Shown here: piece after piece, positions 44,608 to 53,205 of the stretch
How the letters are laid out: every line of letters begins with the position of its first letter
How positions within the stretch are numbered: position 1 is the stretch's first letter
Assembly: GCA_963816985.1 (NCBI GenBank)
Contig: CAWFMF010000004.1
Coordinates: forward strand, 744,001-808,000
Direction: 5' to 3'
DNA from: JAIVJM01 sp963816985
Lineage (GTDB): Bacteria > Acidobacteriota > Blastocatellia > Pyrinomonadales > Pyrinomonadaceae
Length of the DNA stretch: 64,000 nucleotides
Program-made: the position numbers and the translations under genes
The notes under the pieces: model-generated
What the model was told of the DNA's origin: nothing
Seen by the model: only the letters and a program-made list of their open reading frames with translations
The model's database searches: none

Positions 44608-45921
44608 TCACGCCGCAGGCGTTGACGTTGCGCCCGCGCGCTCGTCCACGTGCTCGGTGCTCCAGTCGAGCAGCGGGCGGACGACGCCGAGCCAGTCGCC
44701 GAAGTAGTCGCCGCGCGCCGCGCCGTGCTCGTGCACCTCGAACTCTACAGCACAATCTTCGCGGTGATAAATCGAGTAGTTGTCGGCCCAGACGATGACC
44801 GAGACTTCGAAGCGCCCGTCGGGCAGGAGGTTCGCGGGGACGCGGCACGTGCTGCGGAAGACACCCGAAGGAAACGCCCGCCCGTGCCAGTTCGGCTCGC
44901 GGTTGCTCAAGGAGCTGAAGACGTGCACGCCGTCGCTGTTGAAGAGCAGCACGCTCGCGCCGAGCGCCGAGCCGGGCGAGAGGTTCTGGTAATCAACCTC
45001 GACGGTGAACGGCTCGTGCGCGCTCAGGTCGCTCGACACCTCGCCCGACGCGTTGCGCACGCGCACGCCGCGCAGGCGGAAGGCGCGCGTGCCCGGAGCC
45101 TGCGAAGGGTCTTGCCACTCGATTTCGGCGCGGCTGATGCGCCCCGCGCCGAGGTACGTGTTGACGACGCGGACGGGCGAGCCGTCTTCGGCGAGCGTCC
45201 CCTGATGGAGCAGAATCGCGCGGCTGCACATCGCCTTGACGGCAATCATGTTGTGGCTCACGAAGAGCACGGTGCGCCCCTGCTGCGCGACGCTGCTGAT
45301 CTTCCCCAGGCACTTCTTCTGGAAGGCCGCGTCGCCGACCGCGAGCACCTCGTCAATAATCAGAATCTCCGGTTCAAGGTGCGCCGCGACGGCGAAGGCG
45401 AGCCGCACGTACATCCCCGAAGAGTAACGCTTGACGGGCGTGTCAATGAACCGCTCGATTTCGGCGAAGGCGACTATCTCATCGAACTTGCGCGCAATCT
45501 CGGCCTTCCTCATGCCGAGAATCGCGCCGTTGAGGAAGATGTTCTCGCGCCCCGAAAGTTCGGGGTGGAAGCCCGTCCCGACTTCGAGGAGACTGGCGAC
45601 CCTGCCGTAGAGCGCGACGCGCCCGCTCGTCGGCTCGGTGATGCGCGAGAGGATTTTCAGGAGCGTGGACTTGCCCGCGCCGTTCCGGCCCACGATGCCG
45701 AGCACCTCGCCCGCCCTGACCTCGAAGTTGATGCCCCGCAGCGCCCAGAAGGCCTCGCCGCGGCCCGCACCGCGCCTGCCGCCGCCCTCCGCCTCGCGCC
45801 CGCGCCGGAAAGGGGCGCGCAACGCGCCGACCAGCGTGTCGCGCAGGGTGTCATACGACCCGGCGCGCGCGCCGAGGTGGTACTCCTTGCTCAAGTCTTC
45901 GACCTGGATGATGGCGCTCAT
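44608..45921 (-). CDS. wzt: ABC-type polysaccharide export ATPase with C-terminal glycan-recognition domain
   Basis: The 437-residue protein has an ATPase domain (about 1-255) with Walker A GRNGAGKST, signature YSSGMYVRLAF, Walker B EILIIDEVLAVGD and switch FVSHNM. It also carries the GTGFHPELSGRENIFLNG stretch typical of Wzt/TagH. Residues about 265-425 form a beta-rich Wzt_C domain (SSDLSAHEPFTVEVDYQNLS, GVHVFSSLSNREPNWHGRAF). In well-studied systems this domain binds the modified non-reducing end of the polymer before export. A basic, Gly-rich insertion at about 38-55 is unusual. It lies 17 bp after wzm. Confidence 0.93.
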   Translation of the reverse strand: MSAIIQVEDLSKEYHLGARAGSYDTLRDTLVGALRAPFRRGREAEGGGRRGAGRGEAFWALRGINFEVRAGEVLGIVGRNGAGKSTLLKILSRITEPTSGRVALYGRVASLLEVGTGFHPELSGRENIFLNGAILGMRKAEIARKFDEIVAFAEIERFIDTPVKRYSSGMYVRLAFAVAAHLEPEILIIDEVLAVGDAAFQKKCLGKISSVAQQGRTVLFVSHNMIAVKAMCSRAILLHQGTLAEDGSPVRVVNTYLGAGRISRAEIEWQDPSQAPGTRAFRLRGVRVRNASGEVSSDLSAHEPFTVEVDYQNLSPGSALGASVLLFNSDGVHVFSSLSNREPNWHGRAFPSGVFRSTCRVPANLLPDGRFEVSVIVWADNYSIYHREDCAVEFEVHEHGAARGDYFGDWLGVVRPLLDWSTEHVDERAGATSTPAA

Positions 45922-45938
45922 GCAGTAAGTAAAACCCT

Positions 45939-46868
45939 TCAGACGATGTCGGCGAACGTCTTCTCCATCCGCCTGAACGTGAAAGCGGCGTAGATCAAAA
46001 GCGCGACGGTGAAGACGGCGGAGATGCCCAGCGCCAGCCAGTCGAAGCCCTTACGCCCGAAGAGCGCGACCCGGAAGCCCTCGATGATGCCCGTCATCGG
46101 GTTGAGCGCGAGCACCCACCGCCAACGCTCCGGCACGTGGCTCGCCGGGTAGATGATGGGCGAGGCGAAGAACCACAACTGAATCATGAACGGGAGCGCG
46201 AACCTCACGTCGCGGTAGCGGACGTTTAAGGCCGACATCAGAATGCCGAAGCCGAGCACGAGCCCCACCAGAAGCACGACGAGCACCGGCAGCATCAGCG
46301 CGCCCCAGCCGGGGGCCTCGCCGTAGAAGGCCATCAGCAGAGCGAGCACGACGAAGGTGACGGCGAAATCCACGAGCGCCGCGCCGACCGAGGCCGTCGG
46401 GACGATGAGGCGCGGGAAGTAGACCTTCGTGATGAGGTTGGCGCTGTTGACGACGCTGTTGCCGCTCGTGTTGGCGGCGGTGGCGAAGAACGTCCACGGC
46501 AAAAGGCCCGCGAAGGCGAAGAGCGGGTAGGGGATGCCGTCCGAAGGGACGTTCAGGAGCTGCCCGAAGAAGAGCGAGAAGATGAGCATCATCAGGAGCG
46601 GCTGCAAGACCGCCCACATCACGCCGAGCGTCGCCTGCTTGTAGCGCACCTTCACGTCGCGCCACGTCAGGAAGTAGAGCAGCTCGTGGTACGCCCAGAG
46701 GTCGCCGAGGCTCGTGCCGAGCCACGACTTGCGCGGCTCGATGACGACGAGCGGCCTGTCCGACGAAGGGTTCGATGCCTGAGGAGTGGGCGTTGCTGTT
46801 TCCGTCGTGCTGGCGACCGGTGCGGCTGTTGGCAGTGAGTCGGCTTTTTCGGCGGGCGTCAAATTCAT
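45939..46868 (-). CDS. wzm: ABC-2 type polysaccharide export permease
   Basis: Starting at the ATG at 46866-46868 (MNLTPAEKAD) the protein has 309 residues. A TTG three codons earlier is possible. A disordered N-terminus of about 45 residues precedes SWLGTSLGDLWAYHELLYFL and the conserved WRDVKVRYKQATLGVMWAVL box of Wzm. Six hydrophobic segments follow, with YPLFAFAGLLPWTFFA and FFASPIIYPASHVPERWRWV. With Wzt it exports lipid-linked glycan across the inner membrane. It is the first gene of the long minus-strand polysaccharide operon. Confidence 0.93.
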   Translation of the reverse strand: MNLTPAEKADSLPTAAPVASTTETATPTPQASNPSSDRPLVVIEPRKSWLGTSLGDLWAYHELLYFLTWRDVKVRYKQATLGVMWAVLQPLLMMLIFSLFFGQLLNVPSDGIPYPLFAFAGLLPWTFFATAANTSGNSVVNSANLITKVYFPRLIVPTASVGAALVDFAVTFVVLALLMAFYGEAPGWGALMLPVLVVLLVGLVLGFGILMSALNVRYRDVRFALPFMIQLWFFASPIIYPASHVPERWRWVLALNPMTGIIEGFRVALFGRKGFDWLALGISAVFTVALLIYAAFTFRRMEKTFADIV

Positions 46869-47001
46869 CAAGCTCAAAGATTTCCAGACGGGCTCTTCCA
46901 GAGGCCCCTCAAAACTTTCATGGAGACGCTGCGGGCGAACAAGTTAAAGGCATCATCTCGGCGGTTTCGACGTGGGCCGTAGTTTAGTCACACGGCCTAA
47001 T

Positions 47002-47045
47002 GTCCGTCAAGCAAGGCGGCCCCGTCCGTCAAGCAAGGCGGCCCC
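47002..47045. repeat. 22-bp direct tandem repeat
   Basis: The unit GTCCGTCAAGCAAGGCGGCC plus CC is present twice head to tail at 47002-47023 and 47024-47045. It lies between wzm and the terminator stem of the beta-helix gene. No function is evident. Confidence 0.9.
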
Positions 47046-47057
47046 CGAATGACAACT

Positions 47058-47091
47058 CCCCGGCAGTCGCGCGGGGGCGCGGCTGCCGGGG
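47058..47091 (-). terminator. Strong GC-rich stem-loop after the beta-helix gene
   Basis: Perfect 9-bp arms CCCCGGCAG and CTGCCGGGG at 47058-47066 and 47083-47091 enclose an inner CGCGC/GCGCG stem. It lies 30 bp past the stop of the beta-helix gene. The following U-run on the minus strand is weak, so the terminator role is likely but not certain. Confidence 0.55.
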
Positions 47092-47120
47092 AGCGGCGGG
47101 TTTGTCTCTGCCTCTCGTCC

Positions 47121-48068
47121 TTACTGCTGCAAGATGTCGGTCAGCGCGGGGAAGTTCTCGCCCGCCGCGTTGCCGAAAATCTTGTTATTGCCCCACGAGG
47201 CAATGGTTCCGCCCGCGAAGTTGAGGGCGTTGCCGTTGCCTGTGATGTGCGTATTACTCAAGCGAATGGCCTGATTCGCGATTGGCTGAATGGCCACCGA
47301 GTTGTACGTGATCTGGCAGTTGTCCACGTCAATGATCGCGCCGCCCGAAACCACCGAGTCGGCGAGGACGGCGGCGCTGCTGCCGGTCGCGTTGATGAGC
47401 GTGATGACCGAGTTCGAGATCGTCACGGTGGCGCGGTTGTTGACCCGGAGGCCGTTGCCGCAGCGCGAGATGGAACTCCGGTCAATCTGGACGGCGTTCG
47501 CCACGGCGCTCGTCCCGGCGATCTCGACCCCGTCGCCGCCGCACTCGGAGATGTGCACCTCCCTCATGATGAGACGACCGACCGTCGAGCCTTCCATCCT
47601 CACGCCGTCGCCGCTGAAGCGCTGGATGCGGACGTTCTCGACGTGGAGGGTGTTGGCCGTGATGTAGCGGATGCCGTTGATGCCGAGGGTCGTCCCGGCC
47701 CCGTTGATCGAGAGGTTGCGGAGGTGGACGGTGTCGCTGGCGCCGGGGGCGTTGACGATGAAGCCGTTGGTCGCCGAGGCGAGCGTCGAGCCCCAACCCG
47801 CCCCCGTGCCGCCGTCAACCGTGATGGGCTTGGTGATGTTGAGCGTGCCGTAGCCGCCGGGGTCGAGGACGGAAATCTCGCCGCCGGAGGCGGTCTTCGA
47901 GATCGCGCCCGCGAAAGTTTTGCAGGGGGCGGTGCGGCTGCACGGGTTCACGTCGTCGCCGACGCCCGACACCCACGTGCGGGTCGCCTGCGCCTGCGCG
48001 AAGACGCCGAGCGCGAGGGTGAACAGGACGAATGTCAGAGCGTTGAGAGTGATGCGGGTCTTGGACAT
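47121..48068 (-). CDS. Secreted right-handed beta-helix protein
   Basis: The 315-residue protein has a signal peptide (hydrophobic stretch ALTFVLFTLALGVFA then AQA cleavage site). The mature part contains GDDVNPCSRTAPCKTFAGAI, with two cysteines likely to form a disulphide, then repeated strands rich in Asn, Val and Ile. Examples are LHVENVRIQRFSGDGVRMEG, GLRVNNRATVTISNSVITLI and IRLSNTHITGNGNALNFAGG. This is the ladder pattern of parallel beta-helix pectate-lyase-like or NosD-like proteins. No catalytic residues of a lyase are visible. AGGAG about eight bases before the ATG supports the start. It may bind or process surface polysaccharide outside the cell, which is inference. Confidence 0.8.
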   Translation of the reverse strand: MSKTRITLNALTFVLFTLALGVFAQAQATRTWVSGVGDDVNPCSRTAPCKTFAGAISKTASGGEISVLDPGGYGTLNITKPITVDGGTGAGWGSTLASATNGFIVNAPGASDTVHLRNLSINGAGTTLGINGIRYITANTLHVENVRIQRFSGDGVRMEGSTVGRLIMREVHISECGGDGVEIAGTSAVANAVQIDRSSISRCGNGLRVNNRATVTISNSVITLINATGSSAAVLADSVVSGGAIIDVDNCQITYNSVAIQPIANQAIRLSNTHITGNGNALNFAGGTIASWGNNKIFGNAAGENFPALTDILQQ

Positions 48069-48238
48069 TTAGGGAATCTCCTCTTTTGGCGAGTCAAGTT
48101 GTAGGCGGAGCGGCGTGTACATGGGGCCGCAAGTTGTGTATCAAAGGGCAGAGGAAATAGTGGTAACTACCCAATGCTTTTGTTAGCGGGCGAGGCAAAA
48201 AGGCCCGACGGGTTTGGCTTCAATAGAAGCGGCGCAAC

Positions 48239-48267
48239 CTTTTATGCTAAATTGCGCGCCTTGTCAA
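48239..48267 (-). promoter_or_regulatory. Sigma-70-type promoter for the beta-helix gene
   Basis: On the minus strand a perfect -35 TTGACA (48262-48267) is followed after exactly 17 bases by TAAAAG (48239-48244, four of six matches). This predicts a 5' untranslated region of about 160 bases. The -35 lies in a GTCAAA/TTTGAC inverted repeat that could be an operator. Confidence 0.65.
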
Positions 48268-48510
48268 ATTTTTTTTGACCGATTTTAAAGGCGCTCGCGC
48301 GTGCGAACTTCCGGCGCGGCGTCCGGCCATCCGGGTGGCGTTCCCCGCCCCGCCGTGCGGCGTCAACGGGCCGCGTTTTCTCTCCCGCGTTCGGTGCTTT
48401 CCCGTTCCCGCCGGTGCGTCGTCTCTCGCACGCCTGATAAACTACGCGAAAAGAGTTGCCGCCGTCACCACGTAGTTAGGTAGGTAGGTAGTGCCGCGAC
48501 GCGCGGCGAC

Positions 48511-48539
48511 TTGAGCAATACGGACGTGTCCTTTAGTCT
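48511..48539 (+). promoter_or_regulatory. Possible weak promoter for rmlB
   Basis: TTGAGC (48511-48516), a 17-base spacer and TAGTCT (48534-48539) lie about 70 bases before the rmlB start. The match to consensus is modest, so this is a guess. Confidence 0.3.
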
Positions 48540-48607
48540 TGGCGTGCGGCGCTTCGGATGTCAGGCTCGACAATCTTTTCGGCGCGTCATCATTGGATAT
48601 GGAGAAG

Positions 48608-49645
48608 ATGAAAAAATTATTCGTGACGGGCGGCGCGGGCTTCATCGGCTCGGCCTTCGTCGGGCTCGTGCTCTCGGAGATTCCGAACTGCGAGGTCGTC
48701 AACTTCGACGCCCTCACCTACGCCGGGAACCTCGACAACCTCGCCGGGCTCGAAAGCGAGTCGCGGCACCGCTTCGTGCGCGGCGACATCTGCGACCGCG
48801 AGGCCGTGCGCGCCGCGCTCGGAGAGGGAGTGGACGCCGTCGTCAACTTCGCCGCCGAGTCGCACGTTGACCGCAGCATCGCCTCGGCGGACGAGTTTTT
48901 GCGCACCAACGTCCTCGGCACGCAAGTCCTTCTGGACGCGGCGCGCGAGCGCGGCGTCGGGCGCTTCGTGCAGATCAGCACCGACGAGGTGATGGGGAGT
49001 CTGCCCGACGAGGACGACGCCTTCTTCAACGAGGCTTCGCCGTTCGAGCCCAACAGCCCCTACTCGGCCTCGAAGGCCGCCGCCGAGCATCTGGTGCGCG
49101 CCGCGCACCACACGCACGGGCTCGACGTGGTGGTCACGCGCTGCGGCAACAACTACGGCCCGCGCCAGTTCCCCGAAAAATTCCTCCCGCTCATCATCTC
49201 GAACGCGATGCGCGACGAGCCTCTGCCGCTCTACGGCGACGGGCGCTACACGCGCGACTGGATTTACGTCGAAGACCACTGCCGCGCCATCCTCATGGTG
49301 ATGCAGAAGGGGCGCGCGGGCGCGGCCTACAACATCGGCGCGCGCAACGAGCGGCGCAACCTTGAGGTCGCGCATTCGGTGCTCGACAAGCTCGGCAAGC
49401 CGCACTCCTTAATCCGCCACGTCAAAGACCGGCCCGGCCACGACCGCCGCTACGCGATTGACCCGACGCGCGTCGAGACCGAACTCGGCTGGCGACCGCG
49501 CGAGACGTGGGAGACGGGCCTGGAGAAGACGCTGCGCTGGTACGCCGACAACGGCGAGTGGGTCGAGCGCGCCCGCAGCGGCGCGTACCGCGAATATTAC
49601 GAGCGACAGTACGGGACGGAAGCGAGTCTGGAGTCTGGAGTCTAA
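48608..49645 (+). CDS. rmlB: dTDP-glucose 4,6-dehydratase
   Basis: Counted from the ATG at 48608 (MKKLFVTGGAGFIGSAFVGL) the enzyme has 345 residues. An ATG three codons earlier is possible. It has VVNFAAESHVDRSIASADEF, QISTDEVMGSL, the active-site YSASK and TRCGNNYGPRQFPEKFLPLI, all RmlB signatures, plus DWIYVEDHCRAI. It converts dTDP-glucose to dTDP-4-keto-6-deoxyglucose. The usual DTDEVYG is VMG here, which is a minor change. The last residues (SLESGV) and the TAA stop come from the AGTCTGG hairpin cassette that begins the spacer. Confidence 0.93.
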   Translation: MKKLFVTGGAGFIGSAFVGLVLSEIPNCEVVNFDALTYAGNLDNLAGLESESRHRFVRGDICDREAVRAALGEGVDAVVNFAAESHVDRSIASADEFLRTNVLGTQVLLDAARERGVGRFVQISTDEVMGSLPDEDDAFFNEASPFEPNSPYSASKAAAEHLVRAAHHTHGLDVVVTRCGNNYGPRQFPEKFLPLIISNAMRDEPLPLYGDGRYTRDWIYVEDHCRAILMVMQKGRAGAAYNIGARNERRNLEVAHSVLDKLGKPHSLIRHVKDRPGHDRRYAIDPTRVETELGWRPRETWETGLEKTLRWYADNGEWVERARSGAYREYYERQYGTEASLESGV

Positions 49646-49718
49646 GAGTCTGGAGTCGGAAGGGAGTCAAAAGCAGTCTGTCTTTGACTCAAGACTCCTG
49701 ACTCCGAGACTCCAGACT
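49632..49718. repeat. AGTCTGG heptamer hairpin cassette
   Basis: The left arm 49632-49671 and right arm 49683-49718 are imperfect complements made of AGTCTGG-like heptamers. The loop AGCAGTCTGTC, flanked by AAA and TTT, has the same ends as the loop of the hairpin at 5402-5492. The TAA stop of rmlB lies in the left arm. The cassette fills the rmlB-rmlD gap. Confidence 0.85.
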
Positions 49719-49729
49719 GTTTGAATCTT

Positions 49730-50593
49730 ATGAGAGTTCTCATCACGGGCGCGGGCGGGATGGTGGCCCGCGCCGTCGCGGAACACTGCGCGGCGCGCGG
49801 CGACGAGGTGCTGGCGCACGGGCGCGACAGCCTCGACATCACTTGCGAGCAGAACGTCAGGGAGGTCTTCGAGCGCGAGCGCCCGGAGGCCGTCATCAAC
49901 TGCGCCGCGTGGACGGACGTTGACGCCTGCGAGTTAGACCCGCAGCGCGCCTACGAGGTCAACTCGCGCGCCGTCGGCCTCCTCGCCGCCGGGTCGCGCG
50001 CCGCCCGCGCCGTCTTCGTCACCATCTCGACCGACTACGTCTTCGACGGCGGGAAGGCGGAAGGCTTCTACACGCAGCGCGACGACCCACGGCCTGAGAG
50101 CGCCTACGGCTCGGCGAAGCTCGAAGGCGAGCGGCTCGCGCAGGCCACCTCGGCGCGCACCGTCGTCGTCCGCACGGGCTGGATTTACGGCCCCGGCGGG
50201 CGCAACTTCCTCGCCACGGTCGTCGAGCGCGCGCGGCGCGGCGAGCGCCTCAAGGCCATCTCGGACGCCTACGGGACGCCGACCTACGCGCCCGACCTCG
50301 CGGCGCGTTTGCGCGAGTTGGCCGAGCGCGATTTGCCGGGCGTCTATCACGTCGTCAACGCGGGCGCGGGGACGAGTTTCGAGGGGTTCGCGCGGGCGGC
50401 GGTCGAAATCTGTGGTGCAACCGGGGCCGAGGTCGAGGGCATCAAGATGGATTCGCTCCAAAGGCCCGCGCCGCGCCCGCGCAACTCGCGCATGCGCTGC
50501 CTGCTCTCGGAGGCCGTGGGGCTCGCCCCCTTGCGGGACTGGCGCGAGGCGCTCGCCGAGTTCGCCGCGCACGGTTCCGAAAAAGCTTTTTGA
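49730..50593 (+). CDS. rmlD: dTDP-4-dehydrorhamnose reductase
   Basis: The 287-residue SDR starts at the ATG at 49730 (MRVLITGAGGMVARAVAEHC). It has AVINCAAWTDVDACELDPQR, the substrate motif FVTISTDYVFDGGKAEGFYT, active-site YGSAK and VVRTGWIYGPGGRNFLATVV, which define RmlD. It reduces the 4-keto group in the last step to dTDP-L-rhamnose. A second, more diverged RmlD-like protein at 43695 belongs to the UDP-sugar pathway. Confidence 0.93.
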   Translation: MRVLITGAGGMVARAVAEHCAARGDEVLAHGRDSLDITCEQNVREVFERERPEAVINCAAWTDVDACELDPQRAYEVNSRAVGLLAAGSRAARAVFVTISTDYVFDGGKAEGFYTQRDDPRPESAYGSAKLEGERLAQATSARTVVVRTGWIYGPGGRNFLATVVERARRGERLKAISDAYGTPTYAPDLAARLRELAERDLPGVYHVVNAGAGTSFEGFARAAVEICGATGAEVEGIKMDSLQRPAPRPRNSRMRCLLSEAVGLAPLRDWREALAEFAAHGSEKAF

Positions 50594-50651
50594 TTCGACC
50601 CGACGAGCCCGCCGCCGCCTATTCATTGGCCGGAAATGGCGTGCGCCGCGT

Positions 50652-50679
50652 TTGCCGCGCGGGCCGTCTCTGTTATTAT
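50652..50679 (+). promoter_or_regulatory. Probable promoter for wzc
   Basis: TTGCCG (50652-50657), a 16-base spacer and TATTAT (50674-50679) lie in the 160-bp gap after rmlD. The -10 is strong and the -35 moderate. It would give a leader of about 70 bases before the wzc start. Confidence 0.45.
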
Positions 50680-50754
50680 GGCGGGTCTCGGTCAACCCCT
50701 TGAGGCGCGCGGATTTCGCTCCGCCGACAACCCCGGAAGAAGAACTAAAGAACT

Positions 50755-53205
50755 ATGATGTCGCAAGATAATCGCCTGCTGCCGCTCGGTTCCGAGCCCC
50801 TCGACCGCCCCTTGCGCGACCTCGCGCACCCGGCCCCGGTCGCCGCCGCCGCCTCGCCGAGCGAGCCCGCGCACCTGCGCGAGTACCTCGCCGTCGTCCT
50901 CAAGCGCAAGTGGCTCATCCTCAGTCTGGTGGTCGTCGCCACCAGCCTCGCGGCGATTCAGATGTACCGCCTGCCGTCCATCTACGAGGCGGGAACGACC
51001 ATCCAGATCGAGCAGAAGGCGCGAAGCGTCCTCTCGACCGGGCGCGACGGCGGCGTCATCATCCGCGGCGGCAACGACCCGCAGTACTGGCAGACGCAGC
51101 TCCGGCTCCTGACGACGCAGCAACTGCTCCGGCAGGTCGTGATGCGGCTCAACCTCCAGAACAACCCCTCTTTCCTCGGCGCGAACCGCGGGACGGGCGT
51201 CATCACCTCGCTGCGCCGCGTGCTGACGGGCGAGAAGGCGGCCTCCGCGCAGCAGCAGCAGGAGCAGCAACAGCAGGAGGGCGCAGTCCCCGTCGTTGAT
51301 GACACGGAGTGGCCGGAGTGGCTCAAGGCGCAGACCCTGACGCCGGAGCAGGCGGTACGGCTCGAACCCTACGAGGACGTGCTCAAGGCTAATCTCAAGG
51401 TCGAGCCCATCGAGCGCACGAGCCTCGTCTACATCCGCTTCCAGCACACCGACCCGCAGATTGCGTCCAACGTCGTCAACACCATCGCCGCCGTCTTCTC
51501 CGAGAACGACAAGCGACGCGAGACGATGGGCTCCGAGAGGGCCGAGGCCACGCTCGGCAAGCAGGTCATTGACCTTCAGGCGCAGATCAAGACCGACGAG
51601 GCAACGCGCCTCGCCTACATGCAGCGCAACGACCTCCCGCTCGACAACAAGGCCGGGATGGACTTGACCGCCGACCGTCTGAAGAACAACAGCACGCAGA
51701 TGCAGACCGCCGAGGCCGAGCGCAAGGAGGCACAGGCGGCCTACGAGGCGGCGATGGCGACGCGCAAATCCGCCGGGGTGATGGCGATTCCGCAAGTGCA
51801 GGCCGACAGGAACGTCCAGCGGCTGCGCGAGAAGATAGACAATCTTAAAGAGCAGCGGGTGGGGCTTTTGGAGACCTACACGTCGGAATGGCCCGCCGTG
51901 AAAAAGATTGACGCGCAGCTCAAGCAGCTCGAAGGCGATCTCGAAAAAGCTCCGGACGAGATTATCGCCTCGCTCAAGTCCAACTTGGACAAGGCCCAAC
52001 AGAAGGAGCGGGCGGCGACCTCCGCCTACTTCGGCGAGCGCGGGCGGGCCCGCACGCAGAGCGTCTCCGAGATGGGGCTCGGCGAGCTTAACCAGCGCAT
52101 CGAGACCAACAAGCAGCTTTACCAGACATACCTCCAGCGCCTCAACGAGCTGAAAGTCACTTCGAGCGACCGCTCCGACAACGTGACGCAGGTCGAGGAA
52201 GCGCGCACGCCGCGCGCCCCCATCGGCCCGGCCCGCGCGCGCAACATCATCATCGCGCTCATGCTCTCCCTCGGCGTCGGCGTCGGTCTGGCCTTCCTGC
52301 TCGACTACCTCGACGACACCTTGAAATCGGTCCAGGACGTTGACCGTCACCTTCAGCTCGCCACGCTCGCGCTCATCCCCGCGCCGCGCGAGGCTCGCCG
52401 CTTCCTCGGTCGCAACGCGCCCCCGCCGCCTGTGCCCGGCGAGAACACCGCGCTCGCGCTCATTCAGGACGTGCGCTCGCCCGTGGCCGAAGCCTACCGC
52501 CACCTCCGAACGTCGCTCCTGCTCTCGTCGGCGGGCCAGCCGCCGAAGACCGTGCTCGTCACTTCGAGCCAGCCTTCCGAAGGCAAGACGACGACCGCCG
52601 TCAACATCGCGATGATGCTCGCGCAGACCGGGGCCGAGGTGCTCCTGCTCGACTGCGACCTGCGCCGCCCGCGCATCCACGCGCACTTCGGGCTCCCGAA
52701 CACGCGCGGCGTCACGAACTACCTTTCGGGCGAGGCCAAGGACGACGAGATCGTGCAGTTGGCCGACACGTCCAACCGGATGCCGGAGAACCTCAAGGTC
52801 ATCACTTCGGGGCCGATCCCGCCGAACGCCGCCGAGCTTCTGGGCTCGAACGAGATGCGCAATCTGATCTACGTGCTCTCGGAGAAGTACGCGCACATCA
52901 TCATTGACTCGCCGCCCGCCATCTCTTTCACCGACGCCTCGATTCTCTCGACGATGGTTGACGGCGTGATGCTCGTCGTCCACGGCGGGCGCTCGTCGCG
53001 CGCGGTCGTGCGCCGCGCCAAGCAGCAGTTGCAGGACGTGGGCGCGCACCTCTTCGGCATCGTCTTGAACAACGTCAAGCTGGAGTCGAACGACTACTAC
53101 TATTACAACAGCTACTATTCGGGCTATTACGCCGAGGACGAGGGCGCGCCCGAAGGCGCGGAGGCGGCGGGCACGGGCGGCGGCGACGGTCGCCGGGCGG
53201 GCTAG
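50755..53205 (+). CDS. wzc: Polysaccharide co-polymerase and bacterial tyrosine autokinase (Wzc/CpsCD type)
   Basis: The 816-residue inner-membrane protein has a Wzz domain with membrane segments at about 52-70 and 495-518. Between them lie a long periplasmic, coiled-coil-rich region (about 240-440) and a Gln-rich stretch near 165. The cytoplasmic BY-kinase has Walker A SSQPSEGKTTTAVNIAMM near 606, Walker A' LLLDCDLRRPRIHAHFGL near 631 and Walker B HIIIDSPPA near 715. The C-terminus has a tyrosine cluster (DYYYYNSYYSGYY, about 778-792), the autophosphorylation site. Such kinases control chain length and export in Wzy-type systems. No Wza, Wzb or Wzx is visible in the window. Confidence 0.93.
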   Translation: MMSQDNRLLPLGSEPLDRPLRDLAHPAPVAAAASPSEPAHLREYLAVVLKRKWLILSLVVVATSLAAIQMYRLPSIYEAGTTIQIEQKARSVLSTGRDGGVIIRGGNDPQYWQTQLRLLTTQQLLRQVVMRLNLQNNPSFLGANRGTGVITSLRRVLTGEKAASAQQQQEQQQQEGAVPVVDDTEWPEWLKAQTLTPEQAVRLEPYEDVLKANLKVEPIERTSLVYIRFQHTDPQIASNVVNTIAAVFSENDKRRETMGSERAEATLGKQVIDLQAQIKTDEATRLAYMQRNDLPLDNKAGMDLTADRLKNNSTQMQTAEAERKEAQAAYEAAMATRKSAGVMAIPQVQADRNVQRLREKIDNLKEQRVGLLETYTSEWPAVKKIDAQLKQLEGDLEKAPDEIIASLKSNLDKAQQKERAATSAYFGERGRARTQSVSEMGLGELNQRIETNKQLYQTYLQRLNELKVTSSDRSDNVTQVEEARTPRAPIGPARARNIIIALMLSLGVGVGLAFLLDYLDDTLKSVQDVDRHLQLATLALIPAPREARRFLGRNAPPPPVPGENTALALIQDVRSPVAEAYRHLRTSLLLSSAGQPPKTVLVTSSQPSEGKTTTAVNIAMMLAQTGAEVLLLDCDLRRPRIHAHFGLPNTRGVTNYLSGEAKDDEIVQLADTSNRMPENLKVITSGPIPPNAAELLGSNEMRNLIYVLSEKYAHIIIDSPPAISFTDASILSTMVDGVMLVVHGGRSSRAVVRRAKQQLQDVGAHLFGIVLNNVKLESNDYYYYNSYYSGYYAEDEGAPEGAEAAGTGGGDGRRAG

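Larger units (their letters stand above)
48069..48607. other. Divergent intergenic region between the beta-helix gene and rmlB
   Basis: This 539-bp region contains promoters on both strands (listed separately), an inverted repeat GTCAAA-TTTTT-TTTGAC at about 48263-48279 overlapping the minus-strand -35, and a TAGG tandem run near 48476-48490. Open frames in 48275-48483 lack ribosome-binding sites and I reject them. Confidence 0.6.

Noticed and set aside
48275..48483. Small plus-strand open frames in the divergent intergenic region
   Set aside because: They have no ribosome-binding site and read as compositionally biased GC-rich sequence. They overlap promoter elements.
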